A stretch of DNA of 64,000 nucleotides, from NCBI RefSeq assembly GCF_028656955.1, contig NZ_JAMDGY010000022.1, positions 30,843 through 94,842 of the forward strand. The letters run 5' to 3'. The notes under the pieces were generated by a model. The model saw only the letters and a list, made by a program, of their open reading frames with translations. It had not been told where the DNA came from and did no database searches. The position numbers were made by a program, and so were the translations under genes. Source of the stretch: Pseudomonas fontis. Its GTDB lineage: Bacteria > Pseudomonadota > Gammaproteobacteria > Pseudomonadales > Pseudomonadaceae. Below are positions 22,953 to 30,977 of this stretch, in pieces (the first letter of the stretch is position 1; every line of letters starts with the position of its first letter).

Positions 22953-25900
22953 ATGCCCAGACTGCCGGTCCTCTTGTTGCAGCTCCTGCTGTTCTGGAGC
23001 GCGACGGCCGGCGCCTTTACCCTGACCGATGAAGAACAGGCCTGGCTCAGCGCTCACCCGCAGCTGCGCCTGGGCGTTGATGCCTCATGGCCTCCCTTCG
23101 AATACAGGGACCAGGAAGGCCGTTACCAGGGACTGGCCGCCGACTACATCGAATTGCTCCAGGAGCGCCTGGGCGTTGCGTTCAAGCCGATCGAACCGGT
23201 CAGCTGGACAGCCGTGCTCGAACAGGCGAAACAAGGCACGCTCGACGTACTGCCCGGCATCATGTCTACCCCCGAACGGCAGAGCTACCTGGCATTCAGC
23301 CGCCCCTACCTGGACTTCCCGATCGTCATTCTGGCCCACGAAGGCGGGCCCCAGCCGCGCACCCTTGAGCAGTTGTATGGCCTGAAGATCGCCGTGGTGG
23401 AGAACTATGCCCCGCATGAACTGCTGCGCACCCATCACCCCGACCTGAACCTGGTCGCCATGCCCAATGTCAGCTCGGCGTTGCAGGCACTGGCCACCGA
23501 TGAAGTGGATGCCGTGGTCGGCGACCTCGCCTCCAGCGTCTGGAGCCTGCGCCAACAGAAGCTAGAAGGGCTCTACGTCAGTGGCGAGACGCCCTATCGC
23601 TATCAACTGGCGATGGGCGTACCGCGTAACCAGAAAATCCTGGTGGGCATTATCGACAAGGTGCTCGCCGACATGAGCCCCGAGGAAGTCAGCAATATCC
23701 AGGAGCGCTGGGTGGGTAAGGTGCTCGACCATCGCACGCTCTGGTATGACCTGTTGATCTATGGCTTGCCGACGGTATTGCTGCTGGTGGCCATCCTGGT
23801 GGCGGTGATTCGCGTCAACCGCCGCCTCAGCTCGGAAATCTCCCGGCGCATCGCCCTGGAGCAGGAGCTGCGCAGCAGCGAATACCACTACCGCGGCCTG
23901 GTCGAGAGCCTGTCGGCGATTGCCTGGGAAGCCGACGCCAACGATTTCACCTACAACTATGTATCGCCGCACGCCGAGGATCTGCTGGGTTATCCACTGA
24001 GCCAGTGGTTACAGTCCGGGTTCTGGCGCAGCATCCTGCACCCCGAGGACGCACTCTGGGCCCAGGCCTACTGCGACAGCGAGACCGCAGCCGGGCGCGA
24101 CCACAGCCTCGATTACCGGGTGATCCGCGCTGACGGGCGAATCCTTTGGGTACGTGACATCGTCAGCCTGATCGAACACGGCCACAAGCCGGTGATGCGC
24201 GGCATCATGATCGACATCAGCGAAGCCAAGAACACCGAGCAGGCCCTGCGCCTGTCCGAGGAGAAATTCGCCTCGGTATTTGAACAATGCCCAGACATCC
24301 TGGTGATTGCGCGAGTCAGCGATGGCTGCCTGCTGGAGGTCAACGAAGCCTTTGAGGAACAGATCGGCCTGAGCTCCGCCGATGTCATAGGGCGAACCGC
24401 CACCGAGCTGAACATCTGGGGCAAGGAGGATTTCGGCCCGAGCACCCTGCAGCGTCTTCAGGCCGGCAGCATTCGCAACCTGGAAATGCTCTTCCGGCGC
24501 AGCAACGGCCAGCTGTTCACCGGCCTCACCTCGGCGGAAACCTTTGACCTGGACGGCACCCCGGCGCTGGTTGTGGCAGTGCGCGATATCAGCCAGCTCA
24601 AGGAAACCCAGGCGCAACTGCAAATATCCGAAGAGAAGTTTGCCAAGGCTTTCCATGCCTCGCCCGACGGCCTGCTGCTGTCGCGCCAGAGCGATGGCAT
24701 GCTGCTGGAGGTCAACGAGGGTTTCTGCCGGCTCAGCGGCTTCGACTCGAAGACGTCGCTGGACCACACCTCACTCGACCTGGGGATCTGGGTCGACCTC
24801 AGCGAGCGGCGCCGGCTACTGGAACTGCTCAAGCGCGATGGTTTTGTACGTGACTACAGCTGCCATATCCGCCGTGCCGATGGCCAGATCCGCCTGTGCG
24901 AACTGTCTGCCCGGCCCCTGCCGATTGGCGGTGTCGACTGCATGCTGACCATCGCCCGCGACATCACCGAGCGCCACCTGATGCAGGAGAAGCTGCAACT
25001 GGCAGCCACGGTCTTCGAAAACACCGCAGAAGGCGTGTTGATCACCGACACCGAGCAACACATCAGCGCAGTGAACCGCGCCTTCAGCGAGATCACCGGC
25101 TACAGCGAGTTCGAGGCCCTGGGCCAGACCCCTCGCCTGCTTGCTTCCGGCCATCACGACAGCGCCTTCTACGTCGCCATGTGGCATCAGTTGACGGCCG
25201 AGGGCCATTGGCAGGGGGAAATCCAGAACCGGCGCAAGAGTGGCGAGCTGTACCCGGCATGGCTGACGATCAGCGCCGTACGCAACAGTGATCGCGAGAT
25301 CACCCACTTTGTTGCCGTGTTCGCCGATATTGCCAGCCTCAAGCATGCACAGGCCAAGCTCGACTATCAGGCGCACCACGACCCGTTGACCGGCCTGCCG
25401 AACCGCACGCTGTTCGAAAGCCGGCTGCAATCTGCATTGAACTGCCCGCAGGAATCGGGGCGCCAGGGTGCGGTGTTGTTCCTCGACCTGGACCGTTTCA
25501 AGCACATCAATGACAGCCTGGGGCACCCGGTCGGCGACTTGCTGCTCAAGGCCATCGCCCATCGCCTGAAAGAGCAGGTGCGCGATATCGACACCGTCGC
25601 CCGCCTGGGTGGTGATGAGTTCATCATCCTCCTGCCCGGCCTGCATGAGCCCAGCGATGCCGAGCATATTGCCAACAAGCTGCTGGCCTGTTTCGGCGCG
25701 CCGTTCCAGGCGGGCGAGCATGAGTTCTTCACCAGCGCCAGCATCGGCACCAGCCTGTACCCGCAGGATGGTTGCGACGTCGCTTCGCTGATTCGCAATG
25801 CGGACGCGGCGATGTACCGCTCCAAGGCCAAGGGCCGCAATCGGGTCGAGTGCTATACCCGCGACCTGACTGCCCAGGCCAGTGAGCGCATCGCCCTTGA

Positions 25901-26696
25901 GCACGAGCTGCGCCGGGCCATCGAGCGCAACGAACTGAGCCTGTGCTACCAGCCCAAGTTCAGCCTCAAGACCCAGAGCCTGGTCGGTGCCGAAGCGTTG
26001 ATCCGCTGGAGCAACCCGACCTTTGGTGACGTGCCGCCCGAGCATTTCATTCCATTGGCCGAAGAGAACGGCATGATCCTGCAACTGGGCGACTGGGTGC
26101 TGGAGCAGGCTTGCCGGCAGATGCAGGTGTGGAAGCAGAGTTACCGCGCCTTCGGCCCGCTGTCGGTGAACCTGGCCGGTGCCCAGTTGCGCCAGCCAGG
26201 GCTGGTCCGGCGGATCGAGCAACTGCTCAGGGCGCATCAACTCAGGGCTGGCGACTTGCAACTGGAGATCACCGAGAACTTCATCATGAGCCAGGCTGAA
26301 GAAGGCCTGGCCATCCTGCACCAGCTCAAACGCCTGGGGGTGCAACTGGCCATCGATGACTTCGGCACCGGGTATTCCTCGCTGAGTTACCTCAAGCGGT
26401 TGCCGCTGGACATTCTCAAGATCGACCAGTCGTTTATCCGTGGCCTGCCGGATGACCCGCATGATGCGGCGATTGCCCGGGCGATCATTGCGCTGGGGCG
26501 CAGCATGCAGTTGACGATTATTGCCGAGGGCGTGGAAACCCAGGCGCAGCAGCAGTTCCTCGCGGCGGAGGGGTGTGAGCAGATCCAGGGCTACATCGTC
26601 AGCCTGCCGTTGCCGGCCCAGGAATTCGCTGCGACGTTTTTGCGCTTAGCACTTTCGGATCTTTCGGATAGCACAGCCTGGAAACCCTCGTTATAA
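22953..26696 (+). CDS. rmcA: multi-sensor diguanylate cyclase/phosphodiesterase (RmcA-like)
   Basis: 1247 residues. Order: signal peptide (1-22); periplasmic solute-binding-protein-like Venus flytrap domain (about 28-255); one transmembrane helix (about 267-289); four PAS domains (roughly 310-430, 435-555, 560-680, 685-805); GGDEF with intact GGDEF at 886-890; EAL with intact EAL at 1014-1016 and DDFGTG at 1135-1140. Both catalytic motifs look active. The architecture, length and position next to rpoD match P. aeruginosa PA0575 (RmcA), which lowers c-di-GMP according to redox state. The start at 22953 places the signal peptide at the N-terminus. The periplasmic ligand is unknown. Confidence 0.93.
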   Translation: MPRLPVLLLQLLLFWSATAGAFTLTDEEQAWLSAHPQLRLGVDASWPPFEYRDQEGRYQGLAADYIELLQERLGVAFKPIEPVSWTAVLEQAKQGTLDVLPGIMSTPERQSYLAFSRPYLDFPIVILAHEGGPQPRTLEQLYGLKIAVVENYAPHELLRTHHPDLNLVAMPNVSSALQALATDEVDAVVGDLASSVWSLRQQKLEGLYVSGETPYRYQLAMGVPRNQKILVGIIDKVLADMSPEEVSNIQERWVGKVLDHRTLWYDLLIYGLPTVLLLVAILVAVIRVNRRLSSEISRRIALEQELRSSEYHYRGLVESLSAIAWEADANDFTYNYVSPHAEDLLGYPLSQWLQSGFWRSILHPEDALWAQAYCDSETAAGRDHSLDYRVIRADGRILWVRDIVSLIEHGHKPVMRGIMIDISEAKNTEQALRLSEEKFASVFEQCPDILVIARVSDGCLLEVNEAFEEQIGLSSADVIGRTATELNIWGKEDFGPSTLQRLQAGSIRNLEMLFRRSNGQLFTGLTSAETFDLDGTPALVVAVRDISQLKETQAQLQISEEKFAKAFHASPDGLLLSRQSDGMLLEVNEGFCRLSGFDSKTSLDHTSLDLGIWVDLSERRRLLELLKRDGFVRDYSCHIRRADGQIRLCELSARPLPIGGVDCMLTIARDITERHLMQEKLQLAATVFENTAEGVLITDTEQHISAVNRAFSEITGYSEFEALGQTPRLLASGHHDSAFYVAMWHQLTAEGHWQGEIQNRRKSGELYPAWLTISAVRNSDREITHFVAVFADIASLKHAQAKLDYQAHHDPLTGLPNRTLFESRLQSALNCPQESGRQGAVLFLDLDRFKHINDSLGHPVGDLLLKAIAHRLKEQVRDIDTVARLGGDEFIILLPGLHEPSDAEHIANKLLACFGAPFQAGEHEFFTSASIGTSLYPQDGCDVASLIRNADAAMYRSKAKGRNRVECYTRDLTAQASERIALEHELRRAIERNELSLCYQPKFSLKTQSLVGAEALIRWSNPTFGDVPPEHFIPLAEENGMILQLGDWVLEQACRQMQVWKQSYRAFGPLSVNLAGAQLRQPGLVRRIEQLLRAHQLRAGDLQLEITENFIMSQAEEGLAILHQLKRLGVQLAIDDFGTGYSSLSYLKRLPLDILKIDQSFIRGLPDDPHDAAIARAIIALGRSMQLTIIAEGVETQAQQQFLAAEGCEQIQGYIVSLPLPAQEFAATFLRLALSDLSDSTAWKPSL

Positions 26697-26709
26697 TCCG
26701 CCTCCACTG

Positions 26710-26786
26710 GGGCCTATAGCTCAGTTGGTTAGAGCAGAGGACTCATAATCCTTTGGTCCACGGTTCGAGTCCGTGTGGGCCCACCA
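26710..26786 (+). tRNA. tRNA with CAU anticodon, probably tRNA-Ile2 (lysidine-modified)
   Basis: A 77-nt cloverleaf with encoded CCA: acceptor GGGCCTA/TGGGCCC, D-stem GCTC/GAGC, anticodon stem GAGGA/TCCTT with loop CTCATAA, T-stem CACGG/CCGTG with loop TTCGAGT. The anticodon is CAU, shared by elongator Met and by Ile2, whose C34 is changed to lysidine by TilS. C4-G69 and C5-G68, known TilS determinants in E. coli Ile2, are present here; E. coli elongator Met has other pairs. I favour Ile2 but cannot exclude Met. Confidence 0.96.
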
Positions 26787-26794
26787 GTTTTCTC

Positions 26795-26822
26795 AAAAGC
26801 CGCGCGAATGCGCGGCTTTTTT
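26795..26822 (+). terminator. intrinsic terminator after the tRNA
   Basis: AAAAGCCGCGC (26795-26805) pairs with GCGCGGCTTTT (26810-26820) around GAAT, ending in six Ts. It lies 8 bp after the CCA end. Confidence 0.93.
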
Positions 26823-26872
26823 GTGCCTGGAATTTGAGACCTGCCTTCCTCTTACCACACTGCAACTGGACG

Positions 26873-26936
26873 GTGAGCCGAATACCCCGCACAATCGGCT
26901 CACTTAATGAGCCGAATAAGCCTTTTATTCGGCTCA
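26873..26936 (+). promoter_or_regulatory. two palindromic operator candidates upstream of fic (half-site TGAGCCGA)
   Basis: Palindrome 1: GTGAGCCGA (26873-26881) and TCGGCTCAC (26895-26903). Palindrome 2: TGAGCCGAATAA (26908-26919) and TTATTCGGCTCA (26925-26936), perfect 12-bp arms with a 5-nt spacer. They end 17 bp before the fic ATG. The same half-site recurs before the Lrp gene at 29814-29852. Tandem palindromes just upstream of a gene for a wHTH-containing Fic protein suggest autoregulation; this is inference. Confidence 0.65.
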
Positions 26937-26953
26937 CAGCATGAGCACCAGTT

Positions 26954-28093
26954 ATGCGCGATTTTCTGTGGATCTGGCAGCACCCGAACTGGCCGCACTT
27001 CACCTGGCAAGCTGAACGCCTTGCGCCGCTCCTGCGTGCCTGCACACAACTGCAAGGCCGCCTACAAGGCATCGCCAGTGCAGTCGACCGCGATGCCGAG
27101 ACGCGCAACAGCCTGGACACCCTGCTACAGAACATCGTCACCTCCTCCGCCATCGAGGGGGAGCAGCTCAACGTCAGTTCGGTCCGCTCATCACTGGCCC
27201 GCCGCCTGGGGCTCGTCGAGAACGCCCGAACGACGGCACGCAGCGAAGCATTGGCCGAGTTGCTGTTCGATGCCACAGCCGGTTTCAACCGACCATTGAC
27301 GCAACAACGGCTGTTTACCTGGCACCACTGGCTATTCCCCAATGACCCCGCAGCGCTGTCTCGGCCAATCAATATCGGAACATTGCGTGGGGACGAGCCC
27401 ATGCAGGTGGTCTCAGGACGCCTGGACCGGCCCACAGTGCATTTCGAGGCGCCACCACGGGAAGGGCTGACAGAGCGATTGCAGGCGTTTCTCGACTGGT
27501 TCAACAGCAGCCAGACTGACGCCACGCTTGATCCACTCATTCGCGCCGGGATCGCGCATTTCTGGTTCGTGACGCTGCACCCCTTCGATGACGGAAATGG
27601 CCGACTTACCCGCGCCCTTACCGATCTCGCGCTCGCCCAAGGCGAACACCAGGCCATTCGTTTCTACGCAATGTCGGCGAGCATCCTTGATGATCGCAAC
27701 GGCTACTACCACGTGCTCGAAAGTAGCCAGAGAAGCTCTCCAGATATCACCCTCTGGCTGGAGTGGTTCCTGTCGACATTGCTCAAGAGCCTGGAGCAGG
27801 CACTAAAACGAATTGACCGGGTTCTGGGCAAGGCTCGTTACTGGCAGTCTCATCGCAGCGACAGCCTCTCTCCAGAGCAGATCAAAGTACTCAATCGCCT
27901 GCTTGATGGTGGTGAGCGCGGCTTTGAGAACGGCATCAGCGCAGCCCAGTATCAAGCCGTCGCGCAGGTTTCCAAGGCCACAGCAACCCGCCACCTGAGC
28001 GATCTTCTTGAAAAGGGCTGTATTGTTCGCCTCCCTGGCGGGGGGCGAAGCACCCGCTATCAGGTGAATGTGCTCGAAGGGCTTAACCAGTAA
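26954..28093 (+). CDS. Fic family protein (DUF4172-Fic-wHTH), autoinhibited class II type
   Basis: 379 residues. An N-terminal DUF4172-like region (RDFLWIWQHPNWPHFTWQ) is followed by the inhibitory helix motif SSAIEG (Ser64 to Glu68-Gly69, matching [S/T]xxxE[G/N]) and the Fic catalytic motif HPFDDGNGR at 209-217. The C-terminal 60 residues form a winged-helix DNA-binding domain (QVSKATATRHLSDLLEKG). Fic proteins transfer AMP from ATP to target hydroxyls; here activity should be held off by the N-terminal helix until relieved. The target is unknown. No clear Shine-Dalgarno is visible. Two palindromes lie directly upstream. No cognate antitoxin gene is adjacent, as expected for class II. Confidence 0.92.
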   Translation: MRDFLWIWQHPNWPHFTWQAERLAPLLRACTQLQGRLQGIASAVDRDAETRNSLDTLLQNIVTSSAIEGEQLNVSSVRSSLARRLGLVENARTTARSEALAELLFDATAGFNRPLTQQRLFTWHHWLFPNDPAALSRPINIGTLRGDEPMQVVSGRLDRPTVHFEAPPREGLTERLQAFLDWFNSSQTDATLDPLIRAGIAHFWFVTLHPFDDGNGRLTRALTDLALAQGEHQAIRFYAMSASILDDRNGYYHVLESSQRSSPDITLWLEWFLSTLLKSLEQALKRIDRVLGKARYWQSHRSDSLSPEQIKVLNRLLDGGERGFENGISAAQYQAVAQVSKATATRHLSDLLEKGCIVRLPGGGRSTRYQVNVLEGLNQ

Positions 28094-28892
28094 CAACCCC
28101 TCCACGCCCCAACCCCGCCGCATACACCCCCGGCGTCTTCCCATAATGACGCTGGAACAATGCAATAAACGCCGACACCGAGTCATACCCCAGCTCATTG
28201 GCCAGCACCGTCACGCTCATCCCCTCGGCCAGCAGCGGCAACGCCGCCAGCAACCGCAAGCGCTGGCGCCAGGCCTGGAACGACAACTGCGTCTGCGCCT
28301 GGAACAGGCGCACCAGCGTGCGCCGCGACGCCCCGACCTGCTGGGCCCAGGCTTCGATGCTGCGGTTATCCCCAGGCTCGGCCTGCAAGGCATCGGTGAT
28401 CCGCCGCAAGCGCGGGTCACTCGGCAATGGCAGGCTGAACGGCGCCTCCGGCAATTCGCGAAGCTCATCGACCAGCACCCGCAGCAAGCGCGCCTGCGGC
28501 CCGTCCGCCGGATACTCCAGCGGGAAGCCGCTGGCCTTGTCGATCAGTTCGCGGACCAGCGGGGTAACCTGCACCACCGCACCGTCACGGCGATAGCCAT
28601 CGAGCACCGAGTCATCCAGGTACAACCCACGAAACGCCAAGGTCTGCGCGCTATAGGCGGTGTGCCGTACCCCCGGTGGAATCCACAGCGCACATTGCGG
28701 CGGCAGCAGGTAGCTGTGACGCTCCGTCAGCACCTGCATGATCCCGGCACTGGCATAGGTGAACTGAACCCAGGCATGGCTGTGCATCTCGACGTGGTAC
28801 CCAGCCGGAATGCTGAACATGCGCCCTTGCACCGGTTGCGACAGCAACGTCGGCACCGGCGGCACCGGCTGTTCTTGTCCCATATACGGCAT
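28083..28892 (-). CDS. AraC family transcriptional regulator
   Basis: 269 residues from the ATG at 28892 (MPYMGQEQPVPP). The N-terminal half is a cupin-type sensor (FSIPAGYHVEMHSHAWVQFTY, PPQCALWIPPGVRHTAY); the C-terminal third is an AraC double HTH (RSIEAWAQQVGASRRTLVRLF, LLAEGMSVTVLANELGYDSVSAFIALFQRHYG). It is transcribed divergently from panB with 86 bp between start codons, so panB is the likely target. The 3' end overlaps the end of fic by 11 bp on the opposite strand. The effector is unknown. Confidence 0.9.
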   Translation of the reverse strand: MPYMGQEQPVPPVPTLLSQPVQGRMFSIPAGYHVEMHSHAWVQFTYASAGIMQVLTERHSYLLPPQCALWIPPGVRHTAYSAQTLAFRGLYLDDSVLDGYRRDGAVVQVTPLVRELIDKASGFPLEYPADGPQARLLRVLVDELRELPEAPFSLPLPSDPRLRRITDALQAEPGDNRSIEAWAQQVGASRRTLVRLFQAQTQLSFQAWRQRLRLLAALPLLAEGMSVTVLANELGYDSVSAFIALFQRHYGKTPGVYAAGLGRGGVVTG

Positions 28893-28978
28893 TACCCGTC
28901 CCCTTCGCTCAAGTGAGCCAACAAACCCCGATGGTAGCCTGCGCCGCGTCCCTTTGAACAACTGACCGGAGTACTGCC

Positions 28979-29800
28979 ATGAGCACCCACGTGCGTGAAA
29001 CCCGCCTGACCATCCCGGCCATCCAGCAGCGCAAAGGTGCCGGTAGCCTGGTCGCCCTCACCGCCTACAGCCTGCCGATGGCACGTTGGGTCGATGCCCA
29101 GGCCGACGTGATTATCGTCGGCGACTCCGTGGGCATGGTGCTGTATGGCATGCCAAGCACGCTGGGGGTAACCCTCGACATGATGATCGCCCACGGCCAG
29201 GCGGTGATGCGCGGATCGCAGCGGGCCTGCGTGGTGGTCGACTTGCCATTTGGCAGCTATCAGGCGTCGCCTGAGCAGGCGTTCCACAGCGCCGCGCGGC
29301 TGATACGCGAGACCGGTGCCCAGGGCGTCAAGCTCGAGGGCGGCGAGGAAATGGCCGAGACCGTGGCGTTTCTGGTTCAACGCGGCATTGCGGTGATGGC
29401 GCATATCGGCCTGATGCCGCAGCAAGTGCATACCCAGGGCGGTTTCAAGGCCCAGGGCCGGGATGAAGACAGCGCGGCAAAAGTGCGCCGCGATGCCTTG
29501 GCGATGCAGGCTGCCGGGGCGTTCTCGGTTGTTGTCGAAGGCACTGCCGAGCCCTTGGCCAGGGAGTTGAGCGAGACCCTGAGAATTCCTACCATCGGCA
29601 TCGGCGCATCGCCCGCGTGTGATGGCCAGGTCCTGGTGACCGAGGACCTGCTGGGGTTGTTCGGCGAATATCAGCCGCGCTTCGTCAAACGCTATGCCGA
29701 CCTGCAGCCGCTGATTCAGCAAGCATTGGAGTGTTATGCAGGTGAAGTGCGCGCCGGAACGTTCCCGCAATTGCAGCACTGTTTCGGCGTCGTTCGCTAA
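28979..29800 (+). CDS. panB: 3-methyl-2-oxobutanoate hydroxymethyltransferase (PanB paralog)
   Basis: 273 residues of the ketopantoate hydroxymethyltransferase family, which forms ketopantoate from 2-oxoisovalerate and methylene-THF. Metal ligands Asp49 (VGDSVGMV), Asp88 ([10 protein letters not shown]) and Glu120 (KLEGGEE) are intact, so it should be active. It is not next to panC, which suggests a second copy rather than the biosynthetic panBC pair; I cannot confirm a second copy from this window. It is divergent from an AraC regulator. Confidence 0.9.
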   Translation: MSTHVRETRLTIPAIQQRKGAGSLVALTAYSLPMARWVDAQADVIIVGDSVGMVLYGMPSTLGVTLDMMIAHGQAVMRGSQRACVVVDLPFGSYQASPEQAFHSAARLIRETGAQGVKLEGGEEMAETVAFLVQRGIAVMAHIGLMPQQVHTQGGFKAQGRDEDSAAKVRRDALAMQAAGAFSVVVEGTAEPLARELSETLRIPTIGIGASPACDGQVLVTEDLLGLFGEYQPRFVKRYADLQPLIQQALECYAGEVRAGTFPQLQHCFGVVR

Positions 29801-29813
29801 GTGCCGCTCGGTG

Positions 29814-29852
29814 GACAGTGAGCCGATTAGCTGCGTTAATCGGCTCACTGTC
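29814..29852 (+). promoter_or_regulatory. perfect 16-bp palindrome upstream of the Lrp/AsnC gene
   Basis: GACAGTGAGCCGATTA (29814-29829) and TAATCGGCTCACTGTC (29837-29852) pair perfectly around GCTGCGT. It ends 15 bp before the Lrp ATG and starts 13 bp after the panB stop. No T-run follows, so an operator is more likely than a terminator. It shares TGAGCCGA/TCGGCTCA with both palindromes before fic. Confidence 0.7.
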
Positions 29853-29867
29853 ACGCCAGAGCCTCCC

Positions 29868-30329
29868 ATGTCCGATACACGCCCGCCTGCCCTCGACGAA
29901 ATCGATCGCCAACTGATTGCCGCCCTGCAAATCAACGCCCGCGAAAGCGTGGCCACGCTGGCCCGGCAGCTGGGGATCGCCCGCACCACGGTAACCTCGC
30001 GACTCGCCCGCCTGGAGAAAACCAAGGTCATCAGCGGGTACGGCGTGCGCCTGGGTCAGCGGGTGATCGATGGCGGGTTGCAGGCCTACGTCGGCATCAC
30101 CGTGCAACCTCGCTCAGGCAAGGATGTGGTACGCCGGCTGAGTGCCATGGGCCAGATCCAGCAGTTGTGCGCGGTGAGCGGTGAGTTCGACTATGTCGCC
30201 TGGCTGCGCAGCGACTCGCCGGAGCAACTGGATCAGTTGCTCGACCAGATCGGCAGCGTCGACGGGGTAGAGAAGACCACGACGTCGATCATCCTCAGCA
30301 GCAAAGTTGATCGCGGGCAGCCGATGTAG
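29868..30329 (+). CDS. Lrp/AsnC family transcriptional regulator
   Basis: 153 residues. The N-terminal HTH reads LDEIDRQLIAALQINARESVATLARQLGIARTTVTSRLARLEK; a C-terminal RAM/ACT-like ligand domain follows (QAYVGITVQPRSGKDVVRRL, VSGEFDYVAWLRSDSPEQLDQLLDQI). Such proteins sense amino acids and bind DNA as multimers. The start at 29868 fits the family; an upstream reading frame overlaps panB. The palindrome directly before it may be its own operator. The nearby lysine-degradation genes davBA are possible targets, which is a guess. Confidence 0.92.
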   Translation: MSDTRPPALDEIDRQLIAALQINARESVATLARQLGIARTTVTSRLARLEKTKVISGYGVRLGQRVIDGGLQAYVGITVQPRSGKDVVRRLSAMGQIQQLCAVSGEFDYVAWLRSDSPEQLDQLLDQIGSVDGVEKTTTSIILSSKVDRGQPM

Positions 30330-30353
30330 CGGTTACATTTTGACCGCTTAAAG

Positions 30354-30370
30354 ATACGCAGATAACGTAT
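30354..30370 (+). promoter_or_regulatory. small palindrome upstream of the HTH (antitoxin-like) gene
   Basis: ATACG (30354-30358) and CGTAT (30366-30370) flank 7 nt, 52 bp before the ATG, in an AT-rich stretch that could hold the promoter. Antitoxins of this kind usually bind palindromes in their own promoter. Weak evidence. Confidence 0.4.
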
Positions 30371-30421
30371 ATTAAAACCCGAAATCAGACTATCGTTGCT
30401 CCCAGGAAACGAGGGTAAGCA

Positions 30422-30736
30422 ATGAAACGTGACATCTTTCCCGAACTGAGCGAAGGCTTCGAAGCACTGGCCGATGAACGCCAGGGCAAGCTCACCTTGC
30501 GCACGCATAAAGTGCAGCTCGCCGCACTGCAAGACATCGATGCTGCGGAACTGGTGGATATCCGCGAGCAACTGAACATGTCGCGGCCGGTGTTCGCGAT
30601 GTACCTGCGCACCAATACTCGCACCCTGGAAAACTGGGAGCAGGGCCGGGCCAAGCCGAATGCCCAGGCCGTGGCCTTGATTCGCCTGGTGCAGAAGTAC
30701 CCGCAGACGGTGGAACACCTGGCGGCACTGGGCTGA
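30422..30736 (+). CDS. NadS/HigA-like helix-turn-helix protein without adjacent toxin
   Basis: 104 residues. The C-terminal half is an XRE-type HTH (DIREQLNMSRPVFAMYLRTNTRTLENWEQGRAKPNAQA) typical of NadS-like antitoxins that pair with RelE/HigB-type toxins. Here the 92 bp upstream hold no ORF, and the 241 bp downstream hold none either, so it looks like an orphan. Ribosome binding site GGAAACGAGGGTAAG. It may now act as a plain transcription factor. It sits between the Lrp gene and davBA. Confidence 0.85.
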   Translation: MKRDIFPELSEGFEALADERQGKLTLRTHKVQLAALQDIDAAELVDIREQLNMSRPVFAMYLRTNTRTLENWEQGRAKPNAQAVALIRLVQKYPQTVEHLAALG

Positions 30737-30977
30737 TCAAGCTGCACCGTAGCCCCTGACATTCGCCGGCAGCGCCGGCTCCTACACTAAGACCGGTGTA
30801 CGTTGTGACGAGGCCGATGCAGTTAAAAAGCATCACAACTTCGTCACAATGACCAAAATCATCACAAATCGACAACACTCTGCATCTTAATAACGAACAC
30901 CCCTCCCCCTAAAATGACCGCCAGGCATTTCCTATACTCAAGCGGCGCACCCTGCGTAGCCCCCGGCAAGGTCAATC
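30737..30977 (+). promoter_or_regulatory. davBA upstream region: TTGTGA/TCACAA cluster and CTATACT -10
   Basis: 241 bp without a gene. A REP fragment (CGCCGGCAGCGCCGGCTCCTAC) lies at about 30762-30783. TTGTGA (30824-30829) and three TCACAA copies (30834-30839, 30845-30850, 30863-30868) form a cluster. CTATACT at 30932-30938, 39 bp before the davB ATG, is a good sigma-70/sigma-S -10; the -35 is poor, suggesting an activator-dependent or RpoS-type promoter. The hexamer cluster, 64 bp or more upstream of the -10, could be an activator site. Confidence 0.5.

Noticed and set aside
26743..27657. 304-codon minus-strand ORF across the tRNA and fic
   Set aside because: It would run through a tRNA gene and its terminator and is antisense to an intact Fic protein.
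26787..30736. Genomic island integrated at the tRNA gene
   Set aside because: No integrase, no direct repeat of the tRNA 3' end and no clear change in base composition; only the gene content looks accessory.
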